Shown: positions 1-8,548 of the stretch, piece by piece
Position numbering within the stretch: the first letter of the stretch is position 1
Layout: each line of letters begins with the position of its first letter
Assembly: GCF_011170125.1 (NCBI RefSeq)
Contig: NZ_BLLN01000003.1
Location: 682,001 to 746,000 of the forward strand
Source of the DNA: Streptomyces diastaticus subsp. diastaticus
GTDB lineage: Bacteria > Actinomycetota > Actinomycetes > Streptomycetales > Streptomycetaceae
Reading direction: 5' to 3'
DNA: 64,000 bases
Translations under genes and position numbers: made by a program
Notes under the pieces: generated by a model
What the model was told of the DNA's origin: nothing
The model's input: only the letters and a program-made list of their open reading frames with translations
Database searches by the model: none

Positions 1-669
1 GACCCCCTCGACCGGCTCTCCGGAGCCGTCGTCGTCGCCGAACACCTCGGCGACGTCGCCGACCACCTCATCGGCCACTTCGTCGACCAGGCCCGCCGCT
101 CCGGCGCCTCCTGGACCGAGATCGGCACCGGACTCGGCGTCACCAAACAGGCCGCCCAGAAGCGATTCGTCCCCAAGGGCAGCGGCGACCTCGACCCCAA
201 GGACGGCTTCAGCCGCTTCACCCCCCGCGCCCGCAACGCCGTCGTCGCCGCCCAGGAAGCCGCCCGCACCGCCGGCCAGCCCCACATCGGCCCCGGCCAC
301 CTCGCCCTCGGCCTCCTCGCCGACCCCGACTCCGTCGCCGCCCACCTCCTCGCCGGACAGGGCATCACCACCGAGGCCCTGCGCACCGCCGTCACCGCCG
401 GCGAACAGCCGCCCGCCGACACCCTCCCCGACCTCATCCCCTACGACGCCGCCGCCCGCAAAGCCCTTGAACTCACCTTCCGCGTCGCCCTGCGCCTCGG
501 CCACAACTACATCGGCACCGAACACCTCCTCCTCGCCCTCCTCGAACACGAGAACCTCACGGGAGGCGGCCCCCTCACCACCCTCGGCGCCGACCCCGAA
601 GCCGCCGAGACCGAGATCGTCCGCGCCATCAGCGCCCTGCTCGACACCCCGGCCGACCAGCCCGGCTGA
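1..669 (+). CDS. Clp N-terminal domain protein (5' end missing)
   Basis: The frame is open from the first base and ends with TGA at 667-669, so the start lies left of the window. The first about 58 visible residues look like a helix-turn-helix-type region (ASWTEIGTGLGVTKQAAQKRF). Two Clp_N-type repeats follow: one from about residue 68 (FTPRARNAVVAAQEAA, then HIGPGHLALGLL) and one from about residue 147 (YDAAARKALELTFRVA, then NYIGTEHLLLALL). These repeats are the substrate/adaptor-binding part of ClpA/ClpC chaperones, but no AAA ATPase module follows, so this is a stand-alone Clp_N protein as is common in actinomycetes. A combined HTH and Clp_N protein suggests a regulatory or protein-quality role; that is inference. 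The next gene begins 112 bp downstream on the same strand. Confidence 0.85.
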   Translation, partial: DPLDRLSGAVVVAEHLGDVADHLIGHFVDQARRSGASWTEIGTGLGVTKQAAQKRFVPKGSGDLDPKDGFSRFTPRARNAVVAAQEAARTAGQPHIGPGHLALGLLADPDSVAAHLLAGQGITTEALRTAVTAGEQPPADTLPDLIPYDAAARKALELTFRVALRLGHNYIGTEHLLLALLEHENLTGGGPLTTLGADPEAAETEIVRAISALLDTPADQPG

Positions 670-780
670 CCCACGCCCCACCCACCGCACCACCCCACGC
701 TCCCGGCGGAGCCACCCACCGGGGGCGCACCCCCGTCCCGGGCCGAACCCCCCTGTGCCCGCCCACCGCCATCGGGCAGC

Positions 781-3357
781 ATGGCCCGCATGTCCCTCCT
801 GACGCGCGACGAAGCGCAGACCCGATCCCAGCTCCTCGACGTCCACCGCTACGCCGTCGACCTGGACCTCACCACCGGCGACACCACCTTCGCCTCCCGC
901 ACCCGCGTCCACTTCACCGCGCGCGCCGCCGGGGACACCTTCATCGACCTGAACCCCCACCGCCTGCACACCGCCACGCTCGACGGGACCCCCCTCGACC
1001 CCGCCGCCCTCGACGGCACCCGCCTCCCCCTCACCGGCCTCACCCCCGGCCCCCACGAACTCACCGTCGAGGCCGACATGGCCTACTCCCGCACCGGCGA
1101 AGGCATGCACCGCTTCACCGACCCCGCCGACGGCGAGACGTACCTCTACACCCAGCTCTTCCTCGACGACGCCCGCCGCGTCTTCGCCGCCTTCGACCAG
1201 CCCGACCTCAAAGCCCACTTCGACCTCACCGTCACCGCCCCGCCCCACTGGACCGTCCTCGCCAACGGCACCACCACCGACCACGGCGACGGCCGCTGGA
1301 GCGCCGCCACCACCCCCCTCATCTCCCCCTACCTCGTCGCCGTCGCCGCCGGGCCCTGGCACACCGTCCGCACCGAACACCGCGGCCTGCCCTTCGGCCT
1401 CCACTGCCGCCGCTCCCTCGCCCCCCACCTCGACACCGACGCCACCGAACTCCTCGACACCACCACCGCCCTCTTCGACCGCTACCACGAGAAGTTCGAC
1501 GAGCCCTACCCCTTCGACTCCTACGACCAGGCGTTCGTCCCCGAGTTCAACGCCGGCGCCATGGAGAACCCCGGCCTCGTCACCTTCCGCGACTCCTACG
1601 TCTTCCGCTCCGCCGTCACCGACGCTGAACGCTGCTCACGCGCCGTCACCATCGCCCACGAGATGGCCCACATGTGGTTCGGCGACCTCGTCACCCTCAC
1701 CTGGTGGGACGACATCTGGCTCAACGAGTCCTTCGCCGAGTACATGGGCTACCAGACCGTCGCCGAAGCCACCCGCTGGACGCACGTCTGGACCGACTTC
1801 GCCGCCGGCCGCAAGGACTGGGGCTACGACGCCGACCAGCGCCCCACCACCCACCCCGTCGCCCCCGACCCCGAAGCCGTCCCCGACACCGCCTCCGCCC
1901 TCCTCAACTTCGACGGCATCTCCTACGCCAAGGGCGCCGCCGCCCTGCGCCAGCTCACCGCCTGGCTCGGCGAGAAGGACTTCCTCGCCGGCATCAACCG
2001 GCACTTCACCCGGCACCGCTTCGCCAACGCCACCCTCGCCGACTTCCTCGACAACCTCGCCTGGGCCACCGACCGCGACGTCCACACCTGGGCCGCCGCC
2101 TGGCTGCGCACCAGCGGCGTCGACACCCTCACCGCCCACGCCACCGACACCGAACACCCCACCGCCGACCCCGCCTGGCAGCTCACCGTCGACCGCGACG
2201 GCACCCGCCCCCACCGCATCACCGTCACCACCTGGGACCACACCCCCGAGACCGGCCCGCCCACCCGCCGCGACCACCTCGACCTCGACCTCCCCCAGCA
2301 ACAGCCCCGCACCCTCCCCGGCCACCGCCCCGACCTCGTCGTCCTCAACGACCAGGACCTCACCTACGCCAAACTCCGCCTCGACCCCACCTCCTGGACC
2401 ACCGCCCTCGCCACCCTCTCCACCCTCCCCGACCCCCTCACCCGCGCCGTCCTGTGGAACACCGCCCGCGACCTCGTCCGCGACGGCCGACTCGCCCCCG
2501 CCACCTACCTGGACGCCGCCCGCACCCACCTTCCGCACGAGAACGACCTCGCCCTCGTCACCGGCGTCCTCAACTTCGCCTCCCGCCACGTCGCCGGCCC
2601 CTACACCCACCCCGACGACCGGCCCGCCGCCCTCGCCACCCTCACCGCCCTCTGCCGCGACCTGCTGCGCCGCACCGAAGGACTCAGCACCGAGGACTGG
2701 ACCCGGGGCCGGGGCGGCGCCCACCGCACCGACGCCCACCCCGGCCTGCGCCTCGTCGCCGTCCGCCACTTCATCGACAGCGCCACCCAGCCCGCCTCCC
2801 TCAGCGACTGGCTCGACGACGGCCTCGTCCCCGGCGGCCCCACCCTCGACCCCGCCCTGCGCTGGCGCATCCTGGGCCGCCTCGCCGTCCTCGGCGCCGT
2901 CGACGAAGCCGCCATCGCCGCCGAACTCGCCGCCGACCCCAGCGCAACCGGCCGGGAAGGCGCCGCCCGCTGCCGCGCCGCCCTCCCCGACCTCGACGCC
3001 AAACGCCGCGCCTGGGACGCCATGTTCGAGGACGACACCCTCTCCAACTACCTCTTCACCGCCACCGCCCAAGGCTTCTGGCAACCCGAACAGACCGCCC
3101 TCGTCCGCCCCTACGTCCACCGCTACTACCAGCAAGCCCCCGCCTTCGCCCGCCGCCGCGGCCCCGCCCTCGCCACCGCCGCCGGCGCCGCCGCCTTCCC
3201 CGCCTACGCCGTCGACGAGGAAGCCCTCGCCCTCGGCCGCGCCGCCCTCGCCACGGGCGACCTCGTCCCCGCCCTCCGCCGCCGCCTCGCCGACCAGATC
3301 GACGACCTCGCCCGCGCCCTGCGCGTACGCGACCGCCGGACCACGACCACCGGCTGA
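781..3357 (+). CDS. pepN: Aminopeptidase N (M1 family zinc metallopeptidase)
   Basis: Cytosolic zinc aminopeptidase that removes N-terminal residues from peptides. The 858-residue product has normal length for actinobacterial PepN. The exopeptidase motif GAMEN is at about residues 259-263, and the zinc site HEMAH plus a glutamate 19 residues later (WLNESFAEYMGY) follows at about 293-320. The C-terminal about 350 residues are the helical ERAP1-like domain. No signal peptide is visible. ATG at 781 is used; ATG at 790 (MSLLTRDEAQTR) is an alternative and would match the usual N terminus better. Third positions are almost only C, as in the neighbouring 6 kb. A perfect 14-bp hairpin terminator follows. 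Confidence 0.95.
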   Translation: MARMSLLTRDEAQTRSQLLDVHRYAVDLDLTTGDTTFASRTRVHFTARAAGDTFIDLNPHRLHTATLDGTPLDPAALDGTRLPLTGLTPGPHELTVEADMAYSRTGEGMHRFTDPADGETYLYTQLFLDDARRVFAAFDQPDLKAHFDLTVTAPPHWTVLANGTTTDHGDGRWSAATTPLISPYLVAVAAGPWHTVRTEHRGLPFGLHCRRSLAPHLDTDATELLDTTTALFDRYHEKFDEPYPFDSYDQAFVPEFNAGAMENPGLVTFRDSYVFRSAVTDAERCSRAVTIAHEMAHMWFGDLVTLTWWDDIWLNESFAEYMGYQTVAEATRWTHVWTDFAAGRKDWGYDADQRPTTHPVAPDPEAVPDTASALLNFDGISYAKGAAALRQLTAWLGEKDFLAGINRHFTRHRFANATLADFLDNLAWATDRDVHTWAAAWLRTSGVDTLTAHATDTEHPTADPAWQLTVDRDGTRPHRITVTTWDHTPETGPPTRRDHLDLDLPQQQPRTLPGHRPDLVVLNDQDLTYAKLRLDPTSWTTALATLSTLPDPLTRAVLWNTARDLVRDGRLAPATYLDAARTHLPHENDLALVTGVLNFASRHVAGPYTHPDDRPAALATLTALCRDLLRRTEGLSTEDWTRGRGGAHRTDAHPGLRLVAVRHFIDSATQPASLSDWLDDGLVPGGPTLDPALRWRILGRLAVLGAVDEAAIAAELAADPSATGREGAARCRAALPDLDAKRRAWDAMFEDDTLSNYLFTATAQGFWQPEQTALVRPYVHRYYQQAPAFARRRGPALATAAGAAAFPAYAVDEEALALGRAALATGDLVPALRRRLADQIDDLARALRVRDRRTTTTG

Positions 3358-3392
3358 GCCCGCACCGGCCGGACCGGACACAGCACCACCCA

Positions 3393-3427
3393 GGAGGGCG
3401 GCGGGGGAGCGGACCCCGCCGCCCTCC
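3393..3427 (+). terminator. Hairpin terminator after pepN
   Basis: Perfect 14-bp stem: GGAGGGCGGCGGGG at 3393-3406 pairs with CCCCGCCGCCCTCC at 3414-3427 across a 7-base loop. There is no U tract, which is normal for Streptomyces. It begins 35 bp after the pepN stop and so separates pepN from the decarboxylase operon. The remaining 167 bp before the next start must carry that operon's promoter; I see no obvious -10/-35 pair and no iron-box-like (TTAGGTTAGG-type) sequence there. Confidence 0.75.
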
Positions 3428-3594
3428 TCCGTACCGCCACCCGCCCGTACCAGACCCGCCCCGCCGCCCGCCCGCCAACCCCGCCGGAATCCCCCTTTCG
3501 GACCCACTTCCCCGCCACCCCGCCCCCGGCCCCACACCCCCGCAACAAGCTGGAACTCCCTGCCCGCGCGCGCCTGAAGGACCCAGCAGAAACC

Positions 3595-4977
3595 ATGAAC
3601 ACCCCGCCCCTCGCCGGAGGCACCGCCGGACCCGACGCGCTCGCGCCCCTCCTCGCCGCCGTCCTCGACGCCCTGCGCACCGGCGCCCTCGACCGCGGCG
3701 GCCCCCTCCCCGCAGGCGGCCCCACCACCACCGCCCGCCGCGTCCACACCGCCACCCGACCCCTCCTCCCCGACCACGGCACCGGCCCCGAAGCCGCCCT
3801 CGGCCCCCTCGTCCACGCCCTCACCCAGGGCGCCGCCGACCCCGCCGACCCTCTCTGCGCCGCCCACCTCCACGCCCCGCCCCTCGCCCTCGCCGCCGCC
3901 GCCGACCTCGCCGCCTCCGTCCTCAACCCCTCCCTCGACTCCTGGGACCAGGCCCCCGCCGCCTCCGCCCTCGAAGCCGAACTCACCCGCACCCTCGCCC
4001 GCGAGACCTACCCCGCCGCCGACCACCCCGACGCCCTCCTCACCACCGGCGGCACCGAGGCCAACCAACTCGCCCTCCTCCTCGCCCGCGAACGCCACCC
4101 CGCCGCCCCCCTCCACGTCGTCCACGGCGCCAACGCCCACCACAGCGTCCCCCGCGCCGCCTGGCTCCTCGGCCTGCCACCCACCCACACCGTCCCCACC
4201 CCCACCGGCACCCTCGACCCCGCCGCACTCCACCACACCCTCACCACCCTCACCGGCCACCCCGTCCTCGTCGCCGCCACCGCCGGAACCACCGACGCCG
4301 GACACATCGACCCCCTCCCCGCCCTCGCCGACGTCTGCGCCGCCCACGGAGCCGAACTCCACGTCGACGCCGCCTACGGCGGCCCCCTCCTCTTCAGCGA
4401 CCGTCGCAAACACGCCCTCCACGGCCTCGACCGCGCCCACTCCGTCACCCTCGACCTGCACAAACTCGGCTGGCAGCCCGTCGCCGCCGGCATCCTCGCC
4501 GTCCACCGCACCGGACGCCTCGGCCCCCTCCAGCACACCGCCGACTACCTCAACTCCCACGACGACACCGAAGCCGGCCTCCCCGACCTCCTCGGCCGCA
4601 GCCTGCGCACCACCCGCCGCCCCGACGCCTTCAAAATGGCCGTCACCCTCCGCGCCCTCGGCCGCGACGGACTCGGCGCCCTCGTCGACCAGGTCTGCGA
4701 CCTCGCCACCACCCTCGCCGACAAGATCCACGACCACCCCGACCTCACCCTGTACACACGGCCCGCCCTCAGCACCGTGCTGTTCCGCCCCACCGACGCC
4801 GACGACGACCAGGTCGCCGCCGTCCGCCGCGGCCTCCTCGACGACGGCCACGCCGTCCTCGGCCGCGCCCGCGCCAAGGGCCGCCTCTGGCTCAAAGCCA
4901 CCCTCCTCAACCCGCACACCCGTCCCGGCGACCTCGACCGGATGCTGAAACTGGTGGAAGGACACACCCCCCGATGA
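3595..4977 (+). CDS. PLP-dependent group II decarboxylase, siderophore type
   Basis: Pyridoxal-phosphate decarboxylase of the diaminobutyrate/lysine/aromatic-amino-acid family, 460 residues. Visible marks are SLDSWDQAP in the N-terminal region, TTGGTEANQLALLLARE (phosphate binding), the cofactor aspartate in HVDAAYGGPLL, and the Schiff-base lysine in LDLHKLGWQP. In desferrioxamine and related pathways such an enzyme makes the diamine (cadaverine, diaminopropane or putrescine) that a flavin hydroxylase then N-hydroxylates. The next gene is exactly such a hydroxylase, with ATGA overlap of stop and start, so the two are translationally coupled. Its N terminus differs from S. coelicolor DesA as I remember it, so I do not assign desA. 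Substrate cannot be read from sequence. Confidence 0.85.
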   Translation: MNTPPLAGGTAGPDALAPLLAAVLDALRTGALDRGGPLPAGGPTTTARRVHTATRPLLPDHGTGPEAALGPLVHALTQGAADPADPLCAAHLHAPPLALAAAADLAASVLNPSLDSWDQAPAASALEAELTRTLARETYPAADHPDALLTTGGTEANQLALLLARERHPAAPLHVVHGANAHHSVPRAAWLLGLPPTHTVPTPTGTLDPAALHHTLTTLTGHPVLVAATAGTTDAGHIDPLPALADVCAAHGAELHVDAAYGGPLLFSDRRKHALHGLDRAHSVTLDLHKLGWQPVAAGILAVHRTGRLGPLQHTADYLNSHDDTEAGLPDLLGRSLRTTRRPDAFKMAVTLRALGRDGLGALVDQVCDLATTLADKIHDHPDLTLYTRPALSTVLFRPTDADDDQVAAVRRGLLDDGHAVLGRARAKGRLWLKATLLNPHTRPGDLDRMLKLVEGHTPR

Positions 4978-6386
4978 CCGCCCAGCACACCCCCGACCAC
5001 GACCAGCCCCACGACCTGGTCGGGATCGGCATCGGCCCCTTCAACCTCTCCCTCGCCGCCCTCGCCCACGGCATCCCCGACACCCCCCGCACCGCCTTCT
5101 TCGAACAACGCCCCGCCTTCCACTGGCACCCCGGCATGCTCATCGACGGCGCCACCCTCCAGGTCCCCTTCCTCGCCGACCTCGTCACCCTCGCCGACCC
5201 GGCCAGCCCCTGGAGCTTCCTCAACTACCTCCGCCACCGCCGGCGCCTCTTCCCCTTCTACTTCGCCGAGCGCTTTCACATCCACCGCGCCGAGTACGAC
5301 GCCTACTGCCGCTGGGTCGCCGACAACCTCCCCGGACTCCACTTCGGACACCAGGCCGACGCCGTCCGCTGGAACCCCGAACGCTCCCTCTTCGAAATCG
5401 ACTACACCCAGACCGGAGCCGACGGCGAAGCCGAAGCCCTCGGCCGCGTCCACACCCGCAACCTCGTCCTCGGCGTAGGCACCGCCCCCCACATCCCCGA
5501 ACCCCTCAAACCCCTCGCCGACGCACCCGCCACCCCCGTCCTCCACTCCGCCGACTACCTCCAGCACCGCGAAAGACTCCTCGCCGCCGACCACATCACC
5601 GTCATCGGCTCCGGCCAGTCCGGCGCCGAGATCTTCCTCGACCTCCTCCGCCACCGCCCCGAAGGCCACGAGAAGATCCACTGGCTCACCCGTACCGAGG
5701 CATTCACCCCCATGGAGTACTCCAAACTCGGCCTCGAACACTTCACCCCCGACTACACCCGCTACTTCCACTCCCTCCCCCAGACCACCCGAGACCAACT
5801 CCTGCCCCGCCAGTGGCAACTCCACAAAGGCATCGACACCGACACCATCGCCGCCATCCACGACGAGCTCTACCGCCGCACCCTCCACGTCGGCTGGCCC
5901 GACGCCACCCTCACCCCCGCCGTCGCCGTCCGCACCGCCGGACGCGTCGGCTCCACCCAGCTCGAACTCCACCTCGAACACCTCGCCCAGGGCACCCGCA
6001 CCCGCCTCACCACCAGCGCCGTCGTCCTCGCCACCGGCTACCGCGAACGCCCCCTCGACCGCCTCCTCACCGCCCTCGAACCCCACCTCCGCCGCGACCA
6101 GGCCGGCCGCCTGAGCATCGACGACCGCTACCGCCTCCACCTCGACCCCGCCATCAGCCACACCGGCAGCGCCGTCTACGTCCAGAACGCCGAACGCCAC
6201 ACCCACGGCGTCGGCGCCCCCGACCTCGGCCTCGCCGCCTGGCGCTCCGCCACCATCCTCAACACCCTCACCGGCACCCAGCCCTACCCCCTCCCCGACC
6301 GCACCGCCTTCACCACCTTCGGCCTCACCCACCCCGCCCCCGCCCCCGACCACCACCCCCTCACCCCCCTCGCCGAACCCCGCTGA
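4974..6386 (+). CDS. Lysine/diamine N-hydroxylase (SidA/IucD/PvdA family)
   Basis: FAD- and NADPH-dependent N-monooxygenase, 470 residues, usual family length. The FAD-binding GIGIGPFNLSLA lies near residue 16, then the family block FHWHPGMLIDGATLQVPFL, the NADPH motif VIGSGQSGAE, and the C-terminal ATGYRERPLD block. It hydroxylates the terminal amine of lysine, ornithine or a diamine, the first step towards hydroxamate siderophores. The start ATG overlaps the stop of the decarboxylase (ATGA at 4974-4977). No acyl-CoA transferase (DesC-like) or NIS synthetase (DesD-like) follows; the next gene is convergent. The pair therefore works with enzymes encoded elsewhere or feeds another hydroxamate product. 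Confidence 0.88.
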   Translation: MTAQHTPDHDQPHDLVGIGIGPFNLSLAALAHGIPDTPRTAFFEQRPAFHWHPGMLIDGATLQVPFLADLVTLADPASPWSFLNYLRHRRRLFPFYFAERFHIHRAEYDAYCRWVADNLPGLHFGHQADAVRWNPERSLFEIDYTQTGADGEAEALGRVHTRNLVLGVGTAPHIPEPLKPLADAPATPVLHSADYLQHRERLLAADHITVIGSGQSGAEIFLDLLRHRPEGHEKIHWLTRTEAFTPMEYSKLGLEHFTPDYTRYFHSLPQTTRDQLLPRQWQLHKGIDTDTIAAIHDELYRRTLHVGWPDATLTPAVAVRTAGRVGSTQLELHLEHLAQGTRTRLTTSAVVLATGYRERPLDRLLTALEPHLRRDQAGRLSIDDRYRLHLDPAISHTGSAVYVQNAERHTHGVGAPDLGLAAWRSATILNTLTGTQPYPLPDRTAFTTFGLTHPAPAPDHHPLTPLAEPR

Positions 6387-6409
6387 ACCAGCACGGCGAA
6401 GAAACGCCA

Positions 6410-6437
6410 GGGCCGGGAGACACACCGCTCCCGGCCC
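6410..6437. terminator. Bidirectional hairpin between convergent genes
   Basis: Perfect 10-bp stem GGGCCGGGAG (6410-6419) with CTCCCGGCCC (6428-6437), 8-base loop. It lies between the stops of the N-hydroxylase (+) and the nucleotidase (-), so it can end both transcripts. Confidence 0.65.
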
Positions 6438-6457
6438 CACGCCGACCCGACCCCGGA

Positions 6458-8275
6458 TCAGAACACCGGCTCACCCTCCCGCGTCAGCCGCCACCCCACC
6501 GACGCGAACCGGGCCGGGTCCACCGTCCCCGTCTCCCGCACCCACTCGATGATCGTGTTCCGGATCTCCTCCGGGTCCGCCCACACCTGCTCCGCCGACG
6601 CCACGTGCGGGAACGCCCCGCCCCCACTCGCCCGGTAGTTGTTCACCGCCAGAACGAACCGCGCGTCCCCCGCCACCGGCTCCCCCTCGTAACTGAGCCC
6701 CACGATCCGCGACCCCACCGGCCGCGCCACATCCACCTCGTACGTCACCCCGGACAACGCGTCGTAGTTGTAGTCCGGAATTCCGTCCGCGTTGGTCAGC
6801 GCCGCCGGATCGACCGGAGCCCCCGGCGCCGTCCGCACGTAGTACCGCGCCGAGAACTCCAGATACTCCTTGAGCTGCGCGCCCGTCAGCACCCGCGCCT
6901 CCAGCGTGTTCTCGAACGGGTACAGCCCCGCCGCGTCCTTGATCGTCACCTCACCCGCCGGCATCCGCGCCGTCCGCGAGAAACACGAGGCCTGCGAGAC
7001 CACCGGCAGCTCCGCGTACGCACCGCCCGCAAGACCCGCCCGCACCGTCTCCGTCTGCACATGGTTGATCAGATCGATGATCGGCACGTCCTTCACCGGA
7101 CCCTCGGCCGCCGACATCTCCTCCACCGACGTCCCGATCACCTGGTTCACATAGGCGACCACCTTCTTGTGCTCCCCGGCCAGCAGCCGCACGATCCCCG
7201 GGTCCTCCTCCGCCGTGTTCGAGTTCCGCACCTCGGACGCCACCCGCTCCACCACCCAGCGGCCCCGCTCCCACACCACCTCGATGTCGAACAGCGTCAG
7301 CCGCTGCCCCCACTTCAACGGCTCCGAGAGCACCACCGGCCGCCCCGACTCCTTGTTCTCCACCACGTACTCGGCGATCTCCTGGTGCGCGTGACCCACC
7401 AGGATCGCGTCGATCCCCGGCACCTCCTCGGCCACCCGCGCCGCCGCGTTCTCCACGTACGGCAGCTGGTCACCCCACGAGGACGTACCACTCGTCCCCG
7501 AGTGCGCCGACACCAGCACCACGTCCGCGCCCATCGACCGCAGCTTCGGCACCCACTTCGCCGCCTGCTCCACCAGCCCCGGGAAGACCATCCGGCCCTG
7601 CACGTTCACCTTGTCCCAGATCGCCACCCCGGGGTTGGTCAGCCCCAGCACCGCCACCCGCACATCCCGCCCGAACGGCGTCCGCATCCGCTTGATCACG
7701 TACGGCGCGAACGCGGGCCGCAGCGACTTCGCGTCCAGCGCGTTGGCCCCCAGCAGCGGGAAACGGCACTGCTCCTCGAACTTCCGCAGCACCTCGATCC
7801 CGTAGTTGAACTCGTGGTTGCCGAGCGCCGCCGCGTCGTAGCCGATCGCGTTCATCGCCCGCGCCATCGGATGCACCGGGCCCCGGCGCTCCGTGATCGG
7901 GTCGACCTTCGCGTAGTAGTACGACAACTGGGTGCCCTGGATCGTGTCACCCGCGTCGATCAGCAGCGTGTTGCGGTGGCCGCGCTCCTCGCGGATCTCC
8001 TTGACCATCGTGGAGATCTTGGCCAGGCCGACATCGTTGTGGTCCGCGTCGTCGAACTCCGCGTCGGTGAAGTAGTCCCAGTTCAAAACGTTGCCGTGCA
8101 GGTCGGTCGTCCCCAGCACGGTGAACGCGTACCGCCGCTCACGACCGTGCCCCCCGTGGCCACGGCCCGGCCCCGGCCCGCCCGCCGCCGAGGCCGTACC
8201 CGCCCCCGCGCCGAGTGCCAGCCCCGCGCCCACCGCCGCCGAACCACCCACGAAACCCCTGCGGTTGACCGCCAT
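6458..8275 (-). CDS. Tat-exported 5'-nucleotidase/cyclic phosphodiesterase
   Basis: Secreted two-domain metallophosphatase of the UshA/CpdB family, 605 residues. A Tat-like leader begins the protein (NRRGFVGG, then an Ala/Gly-rich hydrophobic stretch ending near TASA at residue 30). Metal-site motifs follow: TTDLHGN (about 57-62), DAGDTIQG (about 108), GNHEF (152-156), and VGHAHQE. The C-terminal 5'-nucleotidase domain contains the substrate-binding NNYRASGGGAFP. Such enzymes release nucleosides and phosphate from extracellular nucleotides; cyclic 2',3'-nucleotide activity is possible. The start at 8275 (or ATG 8278) is chosen because GGAGG lies 8 bases upstream and the Tat motif begins here; an in-frame upstream extension to 8461 is poorer. 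It faces pyruvate kinase divergently. Confidence 0.9.
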   Translation of the reverse strand: MAVNRRGFVGGSAAVGAGLALGAGAGTASAAGGPGPGRGHGGHGRERRYAFTVLGTTDLHGNVLNWDYFTDAEFDDADHNDVGLAKISTMVKEIREERGHRNTLLIDAGDTIQGTQLSYYYAKVDPITERRGPVHPMARAMNAIGYDAAALGNHEFNYGIEVLRKFEEQCRFPLLGANALDAKSLRPAFAPYVIKRMRTPFGRDVRVAVLGLTNPGVAIWDKVNVQGRMVFPGLVEQAAKWVPKLRSMGADVVLVSAHSGTSGTSSWGDQLPYVENAAARVAEEVPGIDAILVGHAHQEIAEYVVENKESGRPVVLSEPLKWGQRLTLFDIEVVWERGRWVVERVASEVRNSNTAEEDPGIVRLLAGEHKKVVAYVNQVIGTSVEEMSAAEGPVKDVPIIDLINHVQTETVRAGLAGGAYAELPVVSQASCFSRTARMPAGEVTIKDAAGLYPFENTLEARVLTGAQLKEYLEFSARYYVRTAPGAPVDPAALTNADGIPDYNYDALSGVTYEVDVARPVGSRIVGLSYEGEPVAGDARFVLAVNNYRASGGGAFPHVASAEQVWADPEEIRNTIIEWVRETGTVDPARFASVGWRLTREGEPVF

Positions 8276-8548
8276 CATCCACTCCTCCATCGCTGAGACA
8301 ACGCGCGTAGATTCTGGCGCAGAGGCCCCCTCCGCAACACCCCTCCCAGGTTTCCGTCCGGTGACGCGGAGCCCATTCGTCCACACCTTCGCCCTTTCGC
8401 TCGAAAGGGGGTGCGGAACGTTCCGGGAACGCTCATCGGAGCGAGCCCGCGCACAATTCAACAGTTGTCAATACCCTTTCGCCGAAAGGTCGTTGGCCAG
8501 TCATGCGCGGCCAATCGTCTACCCGCCGGTAGGCCCTAGGGTCGAACC
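8276..8548. promoter_or_regulatory. Divergent promoter region with two CTTTCG-CGAAAG palindromes
   Basis: This 273-bp gap must hold the promoters of the nucleotidase (-) and pyruvate kinase (+). Two related palindromes stand out: CCCTTTCG-CT-CGAAAGGG at 8392-8409 and CCTTTCG-C-CGAAAGG at 8475-8489, about 80 bp apart. A TTGACA-like hexamer in minus orientation overlaps 8465-8470. No Shine-Dalgarno precedes the pyk ATG (AGGGTCGAACC directly before it), so the pyk mRNA may be leaderless with TAGGGT at 8536-8541 as -10; this is inference. Confidence 0.45.

Noticed and set aside
1636..4965. Gly/Val/Glu-rich minus-strand frame of over 1100 codons
   Set aside because: Low-complexity antisense shadow of GC-rich genes with no domain and no ribosome site.
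1674..6386. Very long open frame running through pepN, the decarboxylase and the hydroxylase
   Set aside because: Only its last 471 codons (from 4974) are a real gene; the part before is Arg/Pro-rich translation of pepN and decarboxylase DNA in another frame, kept open by GC content.
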